64,000 nucleotides of DNA. Origin: an uncultured Bacteroides sp. (GTDB taxonomy: Bacteria > Bacteroidota > Bacteroidia > Bacteroidales > Bacteroidaceae). Of the stretch, positions 1 through 9,989 are shown piece by piece (the stretch's first letter is position 1; each line of letters opens with the position of its first letter). The notes beneath the pieces were generated by a model, which had not been told where the DNA came from, made no database searches, and saw nothing but the letters and a program-made list of their open reading frames with translations. The position numbers and the translations under genes are program-made. The DNA lies in assembly GCF_963677685.1 (NCBI RefSeq), contig NZ_OY782186.1, positions 2,108,001 to 2,172,000 of the forward strand, written 5' to 3'.

Positions 1-1465
1 TGTTGTCATTGATCTTGAAACTGCTTTGCAAGTATGGGGCAATGCTATGCATAGTGATGTCGGGTACCCACAATCTGCCATCCAATAAATTTTGGTTTGT
101 ACGATCTTGTAGAATGTCTATACCATAAGTCAAGGAAGTTGTTGTGTTAGCTGAAGATAACTGTGTATTGAAGTTGGGGCGTAGACCGACTTTCTCTGAA
201 TTGATTACTGACTGTCCACCGTCCTCAAATTTTTCAGAATAGAAAAAGATGTTTCTAGACTTTTGATAATAGAGATCGGAAGAAAAGGTCGTTGTTCCAC
301 CGAATAGGTCGTGTAGATTATATTTCAATACGCTGCTAACAGAGCCTGCTCCTTTGGGTTTTTCCGGATAATCAGCACTTCTTTTTTTTCCATATCCGGA
401 GGTAATCTCATAATCGCCATCAGAGTTGAGAACCTTTATCTTGGTCAAAACGGGTTCAAATGGACTATCTTGACGAGACTTGTACACGTTAGTCGATAAA
501 ATGATTTCTTGCTTGCTTGAAAGTTGGTAGAGTAGCTTACCGAAACCGGAGTATATTTTGGTGTTGTCTAATCCGTATATAGGGAATAAAGGTACGCCAT
601 CTGCATCATATTTATTGCCCGTTTGTTCGTAGCTAAAACTTCCCACATATCGAAGATTATTAATGCTTCCTTGTAGCGATTGATAAACACCACCGCCAAA
701 AGAATCGTCTGCTTTAGCTAAATTCATTGTTCCCCAAATATTAGTAGTTCCCGATAAAGGCTTTCCTTTTTGAGGCTTTTTTGTGATATAATTGATGAAA
801 CCTCCATCACTGCCATTGCCATAAATTGAAGTCGCACCCTTAATCACTTCCACTCTTGCCAGATCATTTGCATTGATTGCTTTCAGACCTATTTGCCCGT
901 TACGAAGTGGAGTAGAGATTGGAACACCATCTATCATTACTAATGCTTTTCTACCTCTAAGAGTTTGTCCTGCGTTGGAGTAGGAACCTGTTTGAGGAGC
1001 TAGTCCTGGCACTTTTTGCTCTAGGATTTCATTCATATTGCTTGTGGACTGAGCAATCTGAGATAACTCTTTGTTATTAACAATTGTGATGGATGCCGGG
1101 ATTGTAGAGAGCTTCTCAGGCACACGTCCTGCTGATATAACGACTTCATGAAGCTCTTGAGATTCCTCAGCCAATTCTATGTTAATACGATAGACGGCCT
1201 TCTCTAATGATACCGTAAGCTTTTTGTTTTGAGTAAGATAGCCTAGATATCTATATTCTATGGAATACTTTCCATTTGGTATATTCTCTAAGACATAAGC
1301 TCCATTAGCGTCTGTAATAGTTCCTTTATCTAAAGATTTTATATACACTGATACACCTACAAGGCCTTCTTTTTCATTATTTGTTATTTTTCCTTTTAAA
1401 GAAGCAGCTTGTATTGATGTTATTACTATTGAAAACGCTAGGATTAGATAGATTCTCTTTTTCAT
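1..1465 (-). CDS. TonB-dependent outer-membrane receptor, C-terminal part outside window
   Basis: 488 residues are visible from an ATG at 1465; the gene runs off the left edge without a stop. A signal peptide (about residues 1-21) is followed by a carboxypeptidase-regulatory-like domain (about 23-110), then a plug domain with the motifs LRGRKALVMIDGVP and VEVIKGATSIYGNGSDGG, then the start of the barrel. These are classic TonB-receptor features, and the plug resembles siderophore or metal-chelate receptors more than SusC proteins. It lies 178 bases downstream of the BtuB-type gene on the same strand, so it could be the last gene of the B12 operon, or it could use the candidate promoter at 1533-1552. 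The substrate cannot be told from the sequence seen. Confidence 0.88.
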   Translation of the reverse strand, partial: MKKRIYLILAFSIVITSIQAASLKGKITNNEKEGLVGVSVYIKSLDKGTITDANGAYVLENIPNGKYSIEYRYLGYLTQNKKLTVSLEKAVYRINIELAEESQELHEVVISAGRVPEKLSTIPASITIVNNKELSQIAQSTSNMNEILEQKVPGLAPQTGSYSNAGQTLRGRKALVMIDGVPISTPLRNGQIGLKAINANDLARVEVIKGATSIYGNGSDGGFINYITKKPQKGKPLSGTTNIWGTMNLAKADDSFGGGVYQSLQGSINNLRYVGSFSYEQTGNKYDADGVPLFPIYGLDNTKIYSGFGKLLYQLSSKQEIILSTNVYKSRQDSPFEPVLTKIKVLNSDGDYEITSGYGKKRSADYPEKPKGAGSVSSVLKYNLHDLFGGTTTFSSDLYYQKSRNIFFYSEKFEDGGQSVINSEKVGLRPNFNTQLSSANTTTSLTYGIDILQDRTNQNLLDGRLWVPDITMHSIAPYLQSSFKINDN

Positions 1466-1532
1466 TTTGAGTATTAATGTTTATTGAGATATTATTTGCG
1501 GCGCAAAATTGCGACTATATCTCATCGTACAC

Positions 1533-1552
1533 AATACCCAATTATAGGTATT
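1533..1552 (-). promoter_or_regulatory. Inverted repeat over a near-consensus -7 element, upstream of the partial TonB receptor
   Basis: The arms AATACC and GGTATT flank an 8-base centre. On the minus strand the centre holds TATAATTG, one mismatch from the Bacteroidales -7 element TAnnTTTG. A second imperfect palindrome, CGCAAAATTGCG, lies at 1502-1513 between it and the start codon. This arrangement would suit a promoter covered by a repressor, for example a metal-responsive one. No good -33 TTTG was found, so this is only a candidate. Confidence 0.3.
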
Positions 1553-1643
1553 TGAGTACTAACTCATTTATTGAAAAGAATCGTTTTTTTTCTATACTCT
1601 AAAATGCTATAGTTCAGAATCTGTTTCTATCATTTCGCTTTTT

Positions 1644-3683
1644 TCACCATTTAGGCCGTATGTCTATCATAATTCCAAAATTCATTTTAGGCATAGGATG
1701 AGAAAGTACGGACTCATACTCTTCATTAAAAAGGTTGTTGATAAGCCCTTTTATTGAAAAGTAAGCCCAATGAGTGAAAAATTGTTTTTCAAGAGATATA
1801 TCATTCATAACGTAAGGAAGCAGTCTGCCTATTTTACTTTTCGTATCATTACTTGAAGTTGTATAACGCTCGCTGTAATAGCACCATTTATAGGTAAGTT
1901 GCCAGCTTTTCCAAAGAAGATGACCTGTGAGCGATGAAGAATACTTAGGAATATAGACTAACTGTTTTCCTATGGACTCATCTGCCCAATTAACAGGATC
2001 TCCATGATTTATAGAGGGAGTCCATGCAAAAGAACTATTAACGGATAACTTCCATTCTGGTGATAATTTCATTTTTAAGTTATTCTTTAGTTCTATGCCA
2101 TAAGCATGTACTTGCTTTACATTCTGAGGGCTCCAAAAACCTTTGAAAGTTGGAAGCCAGACAATCCAGTCGTTAATATAAGAGTCAAACCATGTGGCAG
2201 ATCCTTTTAAAGTATATTTGTTCGATTTCCCTACTGTATATTCTATACCTCCATCATATGTGATTCCACGTTCTATCTTTAGATTTGGATTTCCTCCAGG
2301 TAAAAAGTAAAGATCGTTTAGAGTCGGAAATCTATAATTCCGTGAAACGGATGCTTTAGCTATTAGTTGACCTTTTTTAGAAAGTACAAAATCAAAAAAT
2401 GCCGCAGGAATGATAGGAGTCCAGTTATTGCCATATCTGTCTTCACGTAAGGCGAGTGATACTCCTAAGCGTTCTGTTGGTTGCCATTTAGCGGATATAT
2501 ATCCTGAGGCTTCTATGCGTGCCTTATCATATCCCACTATTGCTTTATTTCCATTTTGCGTGATAATATTTTTGTCTTGGCTCCGCACAAAATGTTGATG
2601 TATGGATGCGTTGGCTGTTAATAGCCAGCTATTATTTAAATAATAGTCAGTATTAAACTCGCCATAATAGGTGTTCACATAACTGCGGGAATGAATCATG
2701 TTTACTTGTTTATTATTGCCCAAATCACGTGTATAATCATATCCTAAACTAGTATAAGTATACCCGGTTTTAGCTCCAAGCTTTATTTTCTTAATGTTTT
2801 TATCCCACGATAAGATTCCTCTAAGAGTGTGTTCCTGTTTTTGGTTCGTATATTCGTTATCTTCTTTATAGTCAACATTGAGCATAGGGACTCCTCGACG
2901 TGAGTTTGTATACCAAATAGATAAACCAAATTTATCGCCTTTTTTTGTATTATAATAAGCTTCCTGAAGAAGATTAAAATCATGAAATTCTCCCGATTTA
3001 TTGCGCTCAATGGGGTAATAGCTACTTATTATTTGATGATTCTCATCATATACATCCTTCTTCTTGTTGTAATTTTTATATTTATACCTGTTTTCAGAAG
3101 AGGAATAAGCTATACGCGTGGAGGTATGCCATTGGCGATTTCCATAAGTAAGGCGCAAAAATTCATCGCTAGTTTTGAAAGAGCTGAGCCCTTGAATATA
3201 CTGGAGATTAAGACCTTTTTGAACTGTTGCTTTGTTTGATAAGGTAATGGCCCCACCTAATCCTCCTCCCGTTACATTGATGGAAGAAGTGCCGTGAAGT
3301 AAGGTTGCATTATCAATAAAATAAGAGGGTATCATTGAGAAATCCACCATTCCTAGCATGGGAGAGTTTAATTCCATTCCGTTCCATGTCACTTTAGTAT
3401 GAGATGGAGCAGTTCCTCTGAAAGAGGCAGTGGATAAAGTTGCTCGCCCGTATTGTTTAATGAAGATAGTTGTGTTTTGTGAGAGTACTTCAGACATTGA
3501 GTAGCCCACTATCTCTTGCAATACCATAGAATCTAGTTTTGTTTCCTGAGTTCCTATTTCTTTCATTGGGCGTCGTCCAATGATAGTCACTTCTGGAATT
3601 TTGAGTGACCATTTACTTTGTGCTTGTGTCTCTTTAACGAATAAGAGCAGAAAGCAAAGTAATATAATATTTTGTTTTTTCAT
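1644..3683 (-). CDS. btuB: BtuB-type TonB-dependent cobalamin receptor
   Basis: A 679-residue outer-membrane receptor with a signal peptide ending near residue 21. A TonB-box-like stretch (EVTIIGRRP) follows directly with no carboxypeptidase-like extension, then a plug (FRGTAPSHTKVTWNGMELN, GGGLGGAITLSN) and a 22-strand-type barrel ending in an aromatic residue. Plug type and length fit the BtuB family, whose members move vitamin B12 across the outer membrane with TonB energy. The assignment rests mostly on context: a B12 riboswitch heads the operon and a BtuG-like propeller lipoprotein gene lies 26 bases upstream. Of the receptors in the window, this is the best candidate for the B12 transporter. 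Confidence 0.8.
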   Translation of the reverse strand: MKKQNIILLCFLLLFVKETQAQSKWSLKIPEVTIIGRRPMKEIGTQETKLDSMVLQEIVGYSMSEVLSQNTTIFIKQYGRATLSTASFRGTAPSHTKVTWNGMELNSPMLGMVDFSMIPSYFIDNATLLHGTSSINVTGGGLGGAITLSNKATVQKGLNLQYIQGLSSFKTSDEFLRLTYGNRQWHTSTRIAYSSSENRYKYKNYNKKKDVYDENHQIISSYYPIERNKSGEFHDFNLLQEAYYNTKKGDKFGLSIWYTNSRRGVPMLNVDYKEDNEYTNQKQEHTLRGILSWDKNIKKIKLGAKTGYTYTSLGYDYTRDLGNNKQVNMIHSRSYVNTYYGEFNTDYYLNNSWLLTANASIHQHFVRSQDKNIITQNGNKAIVGYDKARIEASGYISAKWQPTERLGVSLALREDRYGNNWTPIIPAAFFDFVLSKKGQLIAKASVSRNYRFPTLNDLYFLPGGNPNLKIERGITYDGGIEYTVGKSNKYTLKGSATWFDSYINDWIVWLPTFKGFWSPQNVKQVHAYGIELKNNLKMKLSPEWKLSVNSSFAWTPSINHGDPVNWADESIGKQLVYIPKYSSSLTGHLLWKSWQLTYKWCYYSERYTTSSNDTKSKIGRLLPYVMNDISLEKQFFTHWAYFSIKGLINNLFNEEYESVLSHPMPKMNFGIMIDIRPKW

Positions 3684-3709
3684 TTATTCTATCACTGTAA
3701 ATCATCCTA

Positions 3710-4801
3710 TTATCTCCAACAGAAAGCTCCTGGAATAATTCCTACTTTAAATTCATCAAGTTGTACTCCGTTCGATGAATATCGCAGGATAACCCCGGGT
3801 TGTACATAATCAATAGCATCAGCTACATAGACTTCGGAATTGATGGGGTTGATGGTAAGTCCATAATAGATCGTATTTTTATTTTTGATGAATGATTTTA
3901 TAGGGAAACGTTTTGCTGTTATCGGAAGTCTCCATATATCATTATTTATGAAGTAGAGGGTGTCTTGAGTTCCATTTAGTTGCACTTCTGATGGATGATC
4001 TTTTATCTTGAATTTAAATTCTTTTTCTACTTTTCTTGTTTTGGCATCAATTTTATAAAGTGAAGGGGCTTCATAACCATAGGGGCTTCCTTCGTATCCC
4101 CCATCAGTGACAGTCCATATTTTATTATTTTTATCTATTACGAGTGAGGTTGGCTGAATGCCTACTTTAATGGAATCACATATTTGATCCGTTTCTGTAT
4201 CAATAACCAATATCTTATTATTATAACTCCAACAATTAGTAAATACGTATTTTCCATATTTTACCATTTGCTCTGTTGATTCATTATCTTTTTTCATTGG
4301 AGTATCAATATATCCTGTTATTTGGTAAGTTTTTGGGTTAATGATACAAATTCGTTTATCCCATATCTGGGTCACATATGCTTTTTCGTCATTTAGAAAA
4401 TAGATATAGCGAGGGGATGTAAATCCTGTGATTTGACCTACTCTTTTGAATGTATTCAGATCAATAGCAAATATAATTCCGGAGTTATTGACAACGATCC
4501 ATCCAATGCCATTATAGATAGTCATGGATTGTGCTACATCTCCTAGTTTTTGGGCATTTGCTCGAGCGAAAATTTCGTTCTCTATGTTTTTTGTTTTCGG
4601 ATTATAGTAAGATAAAGAAGCATTTCCATAGGTGAAATTTCCTTCATTAGTAATGAAAAGCCCTTTGCCGGTAATGGTGTCACTATTATCTATATCTCCT
4701 CCACTACTGAAACTTTCTTCATCAATAGGGCCATAGTTCATACATCCGGCAACGAGAAATACAAATAATACAGAAAAGTATCTTTTAAAAAAATCTAGCA
4801 T
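3710..4801 (-). CDS. btuG: BtuG-like beta-propeller surface lipoprotein (DUF5074/YncE-like)
   Basis: 363 residues with a lipoprotein signal (hydrophobic run ending VAGC, Cys near residue 20). The rest is a beta-propeller, with recurring blades of the type 'KIWTVTDGGYEG', 'NSEVYVADAID' and 'GIGWIVVNNSG'. In Bacteroides, BtuG is a seven-bladed propeller lipoprotein that captures cobalamin on the cell surface with very high affinity and sits on BtuB. Here it is directly upstream of the BtuB-type gene in a riboswitch-headed operon, the expected arrangement. Binding of B12 by this protein is inferred from family and context. Confidence 0.75.
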   Translation of the reverse strand: MLDFFKRYFSVLFVFLVAGCMNYGPIDEESFSSGGDIDNSDTITGKGLFITNEGNFTYGNASLSYYNPKTKNIENEIFARANAQKLGDVAQSMTIYNGIGWIVVNNSGIIFAIDLNTFKRVGQITGFTSPRYIYFLNDEKAYVTQIWDKRICIINPKTYQITGYIDTPMKKDNESTEQMVKYGKYVFTNCWSYNNKILVIDTETDQICDSIKVGIQPTSLVIDKNNKIWTVTDGGYEGSPYGYEAPSLYKIDAKTRKVEKEFKFKIKDHPSEVQLNGTQDTLYFINNDIWRLPITAKRFPIKSFIKNKNTIYYGLTINPINSEVYVADAIDYVQPGVILRYSSNGVQLDEFKVGIIPGAFCWR

Positions 4802-4868
4802 AAATTTTATGAATTAAACGGAGTATCTGCGTCATAAAGCAGATACTCCGAATACATTATGACGGATA

Positions 4869-7058
4869 TTAGGGTTGCATATATTGACCGTCTTTCATAT
4901 TTTGATAAGTAGGATTATAAGCACACTTTGTTACGTTCCATTTACCATCGGTTATACTGTTGCTAACGAACAGTGATGCAAAATCAGTGAAATTATTTAG
5001 TATTTTGAAATTTTTTATGGTTACACTTCCTACTTCTTTAAGTTGAGGAAAAGATAGTTTAGTAAGTGATTTATTGATACGCCTTGTCATTGGGCTTACG
5101 CCTCCCATAATCGTTAAATCTCCTTCTACCGTTTCAAGTTTTGGACAACTTACCTCTGTTACAGTTGATATTTTATGTCCTGCATCTATCGTCATACCTT
5201 TGCCAGCTACCTCTTTTAATGCGGGAATTTCTAAAACTGTGCCATTTATTTTTCGAATATAGAACGTCTGCTCACTATTCTCTATTTGAGTCTCGTAGTC
5301 GCTTATCTTTTGTGTTGAACTATTGAGCCCTACAGTTTCTAATTTGTCTAAATTGAACTCAGTAAGACTATTATTCAAAAGCAATTGCCCTCCAACATTT
5401 ATCAGGTTGGGAGCGGAGATATTGGAATTAGCTAAACAGAAATATCCACCTACTGACTCAAGTTTGGGAAAGCTTATCAATTGTATCAAATTAGTTGTAG
5501 TACCATCATATCTCACTCCGCTATTAATGTATATATTGTTTACTACCTTCTTTATATTAAATGTTTTTGATTCAAATAGAGTTGCATAATTAGCATCCAC
5601 ATATATGCGAAGGCTGTTAATTGTTTCGACTCCTTCAATGTCCGGGAGGGCACTTTTGAGATAAAATTGATCTAAGTTGATCCTGCAATCCATCGTTGTT
5701 TTTCCTATGATCTTAGTTATTGGAGTGTAGGATATTCTTATTTCAGATTCATTATCTCCTTGTTTTAGGAAGGAAGTATTTGAGAAATCAAGTTCTGTTT
5801 TAGCGTTATCCATGTGGAATAAATAGTATCCTCCTAGTTCTGTTATATGGCTAAGAGAAGGTAATTGAGTTACATTGATGAAATTGGCAAGAGTAAAAGT
5901 TCCTCCTACTTTTTGTAATTTATTGAAACCTCCAAAAGAAGTTAATGTTTCATTCCTCTTAACAATACTTCCAATCATAATTTCAGTAGTACTGGAACTG
6001 ATGTTGAGGTCACCTTCTACAGTTTTAATCGCTGGTAAATTAATACTTTCAAAAGTAAGAGGGAGAGTCTTAAATAGAATACTGCCTGCAGATTCAAGTT
6101 TCTCTAAATTGATACTTTTTAGAGCACTAAGATAATTTACTGAAAGAGTATCTCCCACAGTTGTTAATTCAGGCAAGTTTAGCGACACCATTGTTCCTCC
6201 TAATTCGGGTGTTCCATCATTATCTTCATCTGTAGCACTCTGAATATTCAAATTACCGGTAACTTTATTTAGCATTTCCATTTGTATGGATTGAAGGTTA
6301 GATGAGTTTATAACGATGCTTCCATCCACATCGGTCAGTGCTTTACTCATGACCCATTTTGTTTCGTTATTACATATCGTAATATTACCTGTTACTTTAG
6401 TTAATGCTTCAAGTGATACTTGATAGAGTGGAGAAGTTGAGAAATTATCCTTGTTACCTACATAAAGTCCGCCTATTGTAGTTAAATTATCCAATCCGGT
6501 CAGGTCATTTCCTTGATAGCTATTTTTGATAATAATGTTGCCTTCTACTTCCTTCAATTTAGATAGCTCAGTGATATTTTCAATGCTTTCACCATCATCA
6601 GTTCCAATGGTTAAGTTTCCTTTGATAATGGTAACTCCGTTTTTCGCAAAAGTAGTAATTTCAGTTGCATTTTTCAGTGTTACATCTCCTTCCTGTCTAA
6701 TATCATCTTTAATGATACGATAAGTGTATTGTTTTTCTTCTCCATTATAGGATGTTACACGGAAAATTCGCTCACTGTCCCAGTTTGTAATGCTTGCCGG
6801 ATCAGGCATTATTTTAGCAGAAGGAGTATATTTTAAATTGACTTTTGCACCATCTAAGGATATAGTGTATGGTACGGTAATACTTATTATATTATCATTG
6901 ATAACGGCTTCATACGTCTTATCTCCTATGGTAAAAGTCGCAGATGTTATAAAGTTTTCATCTGCATCAGCTGGTGCTTTGTCGTCATCAGAACAGCTTT
7001 GTAATAAAGAGATTGAAAAGAGTGAAATAAAGATTAGAAATAGTACTTTAATTTTCAT
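4869..7058 (-). CDS. Leucine-rich-repeat-like surface lipoprotein of the B12 operon
   Basis: 729 residues. The lipoprotein signal ends LLQSC and is followed by SDDDK, close to the acidic signal that sends Bacteroidetes lipoproteins to the cell surface. An N-terminal beta domain (about 30-115, DUF5018-like) is followed by roughly 600 residues of solenoid built from irregular units such as 'L-x-x-V-x-G-x-(L/I)-x-I', similar to bacterial leucine-rich repeats or receptor L-domains. No catalytic motif is seen. It lies in the B12 riboswitch operon, so a surface role in binding cobalamin or a cobalamin-carrier protein is likely but unproven. It could correspond to one of the extra B12-binding lipoproteins described in gut Bacteroidetes, but I cannot confirm that. 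Confidence 0.72.
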   Translation of the reverse strand: MKIKVLFLIFISLFSISLLQSCSDDDKAPADADENFITSATFTIGDKTYEAVINDNIISITVPYTISLDGAKVNLKYTPSAKIMPDPASITNWDSERIFRVTSYNGEEKQYTYRIIKDDIRQEGDVTLKNATEITTFAKNGVTIIKGNLTIGTDDGESIENITELSKLKEVEGNIIIKNSYQGNDLTGLDNLTTIGGLYVGNKDNFSTSPLYQVSLEALTKVTGNITICNNETKWVMSKALTDVDGSIVINSSNLQSIQMEMLNKVTGNLNIQSATDEDNDGTPELGGTMVSLNLPELTTVGDTLSVNYLSALKSINLEKLESAGSILFKTLPLTFESINLPAIKTVEGDLNISSSTTEIMIGSIVKRNETLTSFGGFNKLQKVGGTFTLANFINVTQLPSLSHITELGGYYLFHMDNAKTELDFSNTSFLKQGDNESEIRISYTPITKIIGKTTMDCRINLDQFYLKSALPDIEGVETINSLRIYVDANYATLFESKTFNIKKVVNNIYINSGVRYDGTTTNLIQLISFPKLESVGGYFCLANSNISAPNLINVGGQLLLNNSLTEFNLDKLETVGLNSSTQKISDYETQIENSEQTFYIRKINGTVLEIPALKEVAGKGMTIDAGHKISTVTEVSCPKLETVEGDLTIMGGVSPMTRRINKSLTKLSFPQLKEVGSVTIKNFKILNNFTDFASLFVSNSITDGKWNVTKCAYNPTYQNMKDGQYMQP

Positions 7059-7065
7059 TTTATTA

Positions 7066-8859
7066 TTATTGATTTGTTATTGATAAGTCATAGAAAGAAA
7101 AAACTTCAGTAGAGAGTTCACCTATTGGGCCGCTTTTGGTATTGGCTCCAACTTGAACCTTTATAAAATCTATATATTTTAGATCAACAGAACTACCATC
7201 ACGATAGATGGCATTGGATATTTTAAAACCATTTTGTTGTCCATTTCCGTCTAGTGCATTTCCTGTAAGAACATCTGTGCCATAATTATCGGCATATCCC
7301 CAATCATAAGACTGGTTTTTCCATATATTTCCTACCAGTTTATTGCGAGCTTCCAGGCAAGTTCCTCTAAGTGTATAGCTATCTTCTTTTATCCATTGAG
7401 GATAATAGTAATCTTGGGCATGATATTCTTGTAAATAGTCTATTTTCCCACTTATACCCTTGGAATCTGTCCATTGCACACTCATACCTTTAGCTGAGGG
7501 GCGATAGTACGTCACACTGTAATCTTGTGTCGTATTTTCTTTACCCGTTTCGCTTCCTTTAAGTTGATACCATTCGTCATCCGGCAAGCCATTTTTATTA
7601 ATGTCTTGCATAACCCAGATTATACCTGGTTCTGAACTCCCATCGAAAGCATTTCCTTGTATTGAGAAGTCATAAACGTTTTCACTCTTAGGCACGCTAT
7701 GATCAAAGCCTACGATAATATATCCTCCAAAGCCTCCTAGAGAAACATAATATTTGTTGTTTAGCCTTTTTGTAGCATATGCAATAGCTGCTGCTTGGGT
7801 CATTTCGTTTCCAGTAAATCCTGCAGTATTTAGTTCATTTATGAACTGCCCTGGAGCAGGAGTATATTCATAGATTTTATTCTGCACTTGAGAGCTAGAT
7901 GCAGTAGAAGCACGGAAATTATCCATTTGTTCGTAATCAAAGCAGTGAACAACAACTTGACTTGATACAGAAGATGTTGCACGTGTTATGTTTTTTGTGA
8001 GTGCTGTTTTCGTTCTAAGGTTTTCGCTAACATTAACCTTTATGGTGTAATCTCCTGCTGCTGTGGGAGTAAACTTATATATCGAATTTGTTTCAGTTTC
8101 TATGTCTTTGCCATTTACGCTCCATGTATATTGGGGGTTATCAAAATATTCAAGAGTCGGTTTTAAAAATATAGGACGCCTCACAAATGTGTTTCTATCT
8201 GTTGATGTTTGGAAGTAGGATGGTGTTTCAAAACTTACTTTATAAGGCATTGTCTCTACAACTTCTACTGTGATGTCTTTACTTGTTTCTCCATCTACAT
8301 TGATAGCCTTAATTGTGATAGGATAATTTCCTAATTCAGACTCATTGAATGTATAAGTTACTCCGGTAGCAACTACCTCACCATTACGAATCCATTGACA
8401 TTCAAATCCTTCTTCATCCTGATTTTGGATATCAGGACTAAATACGTAATCTGTGCCGGATAAAACTTTTAACCCTTGTGATGGAAGAACCATAGAAATT
8501 ACAGGAGGAGCCAAGTTACTTACGTCTACGCGTAATTCTTCTTCTGCACTTCCTGCTAGAGTCTCTACACGAAAAGTGATATAAACTTCTCCTTCTGTAG
8601 TCCATGTTGCAGTGTAAGTTGCTTCTGTACTTACCAATTTACCGTTGATAATCCACGAATAGATTGCATTGTCTTTATATTCCACACTGGGAGCAATTGT
8701 TAGTGTTTTGCCTATTTTGGTTGCATAAACTCCAGTTTCACTATCCAATGTTATGATTGGTTTTTGAGAAGTCTCTTTTTCAATAACATCATCTTTATTA
8801 CACGAAATAAAGACAAAAAATACGAGGCACAATAGGCCAATAAGATTTTTGTTTATCAT
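7066..8859 (-). CDS. PKD-like multidomain surface lipoprotein of the B12 operon
   Basis: 597 residues. The lipoprotein signal ends FISC, followed by NKDD (likely surface-exposed). Three tandem immunoglobulin/PKD-like domains follow (about 35-110, 115-200 and 205-290), each with a W-x-(V/I)-(N)-G motif such as YSWIINGK and YTWSVNGKDI. The C-terminal 300 residues form a separate domain with GGFGGYIIVGFDHSV and DINKNGLPDDEWYQLKG, the latter resembling a calcium-binding loop. The gap to the next gene is only 7 bases, so co-transcription is nearly certain. The function is unknown; the context points to B12 capture or a scaffold for the receptor complex. Confidence 0.72.
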   Translation of the reverse strand: MINKNLIGLLCLVFFVFISCNKDDVIEKETSQKPIITLDSETGVYATKIGKTLTIAPSVEYKDNAIYSWIINGKLVSTEATYTATWTTEGEVYITFRVETLAGSAEEELRVDVSNLAPPVISMVLPSQGLKVLSGTDYVFSPDIQNQDEEGFECQWIRNGEVVATGVTYTFNESELGNYPITIKAINVDGETSKDITVEVVETMPYKVSFETPSYFQTSTDRNTFVRRPIFLKPTLEYFDNPQYTWSVNGKDIETETNSIYKFTPTAAGDYTIKVNVSENLRTKTALTKNITRATSSVSSQVVVHCFDYEQMDNFRASTASSSQVQNKIYEYTPAPGQFINELNTAGFTGNEMTQAAAIAYATKRLNNKYYVSLGGFGGYIIVGFDHSVPKSENVYDFSIQGNAFDGSSEPGIIWVMQDINKNGLPDDEWYQLKGSETGKENTTQDYSVTYYRPSAKGMSVQWTDSKGISGKIDYLQEYHAQDYYYPQWIKEDSYTLRGTCLEARNKLVGNIWKNQSYDWGYADNYGTDVLTGNALDGNGQQNGFKISNAIYRDGSSVDLKYIDFIKVQVGANTKSGPIGELSTEVFSFYDLSITNQ

Positions 8860-8919
8860 AAAATGAAGAAAGAGAGGAGAATAGTAGAATATAGAAAATC
8901 ACCTATTCTCCTCATTAAT

Positions 8920-9846
8920 TTAATAAATATATATATCGTCAATACATAGGTAAGCGGGCGTATTTAATCCGTATGCGCCACTGTCTGATCCTACAAAATT
9001 GAATTTTACTTTATTGACATTTCCTAAAGCTGACAGATCCCATGCAGACCAGGTTGTAGAAATGGAAGTAGAGGTAGAGCTTCCGTCACGGTAATCAGCT
9101 AAATATTTCTCAACGGGTTGTCCTCCATTGGTTGCCTGTCCGCTAGCGTTAAAGCCGTAAGCTAAGACCTTAAAGTACCCTTTCGCCTGTTCTAGCGAAA
9201 CAGCAGAGCCGTATATACCGAATTGATTGCCATACTTCATGACCCCGTATAAGTAAGATGAATTGCACACATACATTCTTTTTATAGTGACCTCTTCACC
9301 AGCTCCAAAATTAAATTCCGGATTTGACATATATGATGTATTATATGCATCGCTATATCCATACATGACACCAAAATTGTTAGAACCATCATGTCCGGCA
9401 TTTTCATTAGATCCATCTGTTGAGGCCGAATTGTATACACTACATTGATTGAGATATGAATACCACCAATCACCCGATTTCCCTGAAGGATTCGACATGA
9501 TATTCCAATTGGATATTGCTATCCCACCGTTATAATAGTTTTGTCCTCCATTTAAAATGTTTATACCGCAAGTGAATCCTGAAGAGTTATCACTCCAGTT
9601 TAGAAATTTACTACCGGAATAGTTTGCATACAGATTTTCCCCATAGGAAGTTGGACCTGCTAATAAAATTGATGCAGCATTTTCAAAATCAATAATAGTG
9701 GTGTCTCCACTCATGGCTGTACGAGTTTTGACACCTTCTCCGTTAAGATTAGCATAAAAATTGTCATCCTCATTACTACAAGATGAAATAGACATTGAAA
9801 TTGCCGCAATAGCAAACATCGTTTGAAAAGAGAAGAACTTTTTCAT
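8920..9846 (-). CDS. DUF4465 lipoprotein, first gene of the B12 riboswitch operon
   Basis: 308 residues. The signal ends ISSC followed by SNEDDN, a likely surface lipoprotein. The mature part matches what I know of DUF4465: an N-terminal 'TTIIDFENA' strand, many Gly/Asn/Ser/Tyr residues, and the C-terminal motif AYLCIDDIYIY. DUF4465 proteins often occur beside B12 receptors in Bacteroidetes and Planctomycetes, but their activity is not known to me. The start codon is about 150 bases downstream of the aptamer end, so this gene should feel riboswitch control most directly. Confidence 0.75.
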   Translation of the reverse strand: MKKFFSFQTMFAIAAISMSISSCSNEDDNFYANLNGEGVKTRTAMSGDTTIIDFENAASILLAGPTSYGENLYANYSGSKFLNWSDNSSGFTCGINILNGGQNYYNGGIAISNWNIMSNPSGKSGDWWYSYLNQCSVYNSASTDGSNENAGHDGSNNFGVMYGYSDAYNTSYMSNPEFNFGAGEEVTIKRMYVCNSSYLYGVMKYGNQFGIYGSAVSLEQAKGYFKVLAYGFNASGQATNGGQPVEKYLADYRDGSSTSTSISTTWSAWDLSALGNVNKVKFNFVGSDSGAYGLNTPAYLCIDDIYIY

Positions 9847-9989
9847 AAGACATAAATTTTAATTAAACAATTAAAAATATATGCGTTATGGAATGATGAA
9901 ATAGAACAAATGGAACAATAGGACTGCGAACAAATCGGATATGAGCTATGATTCTATTTGATTCTGCCCATAATCCCGTGGCGCAAATC

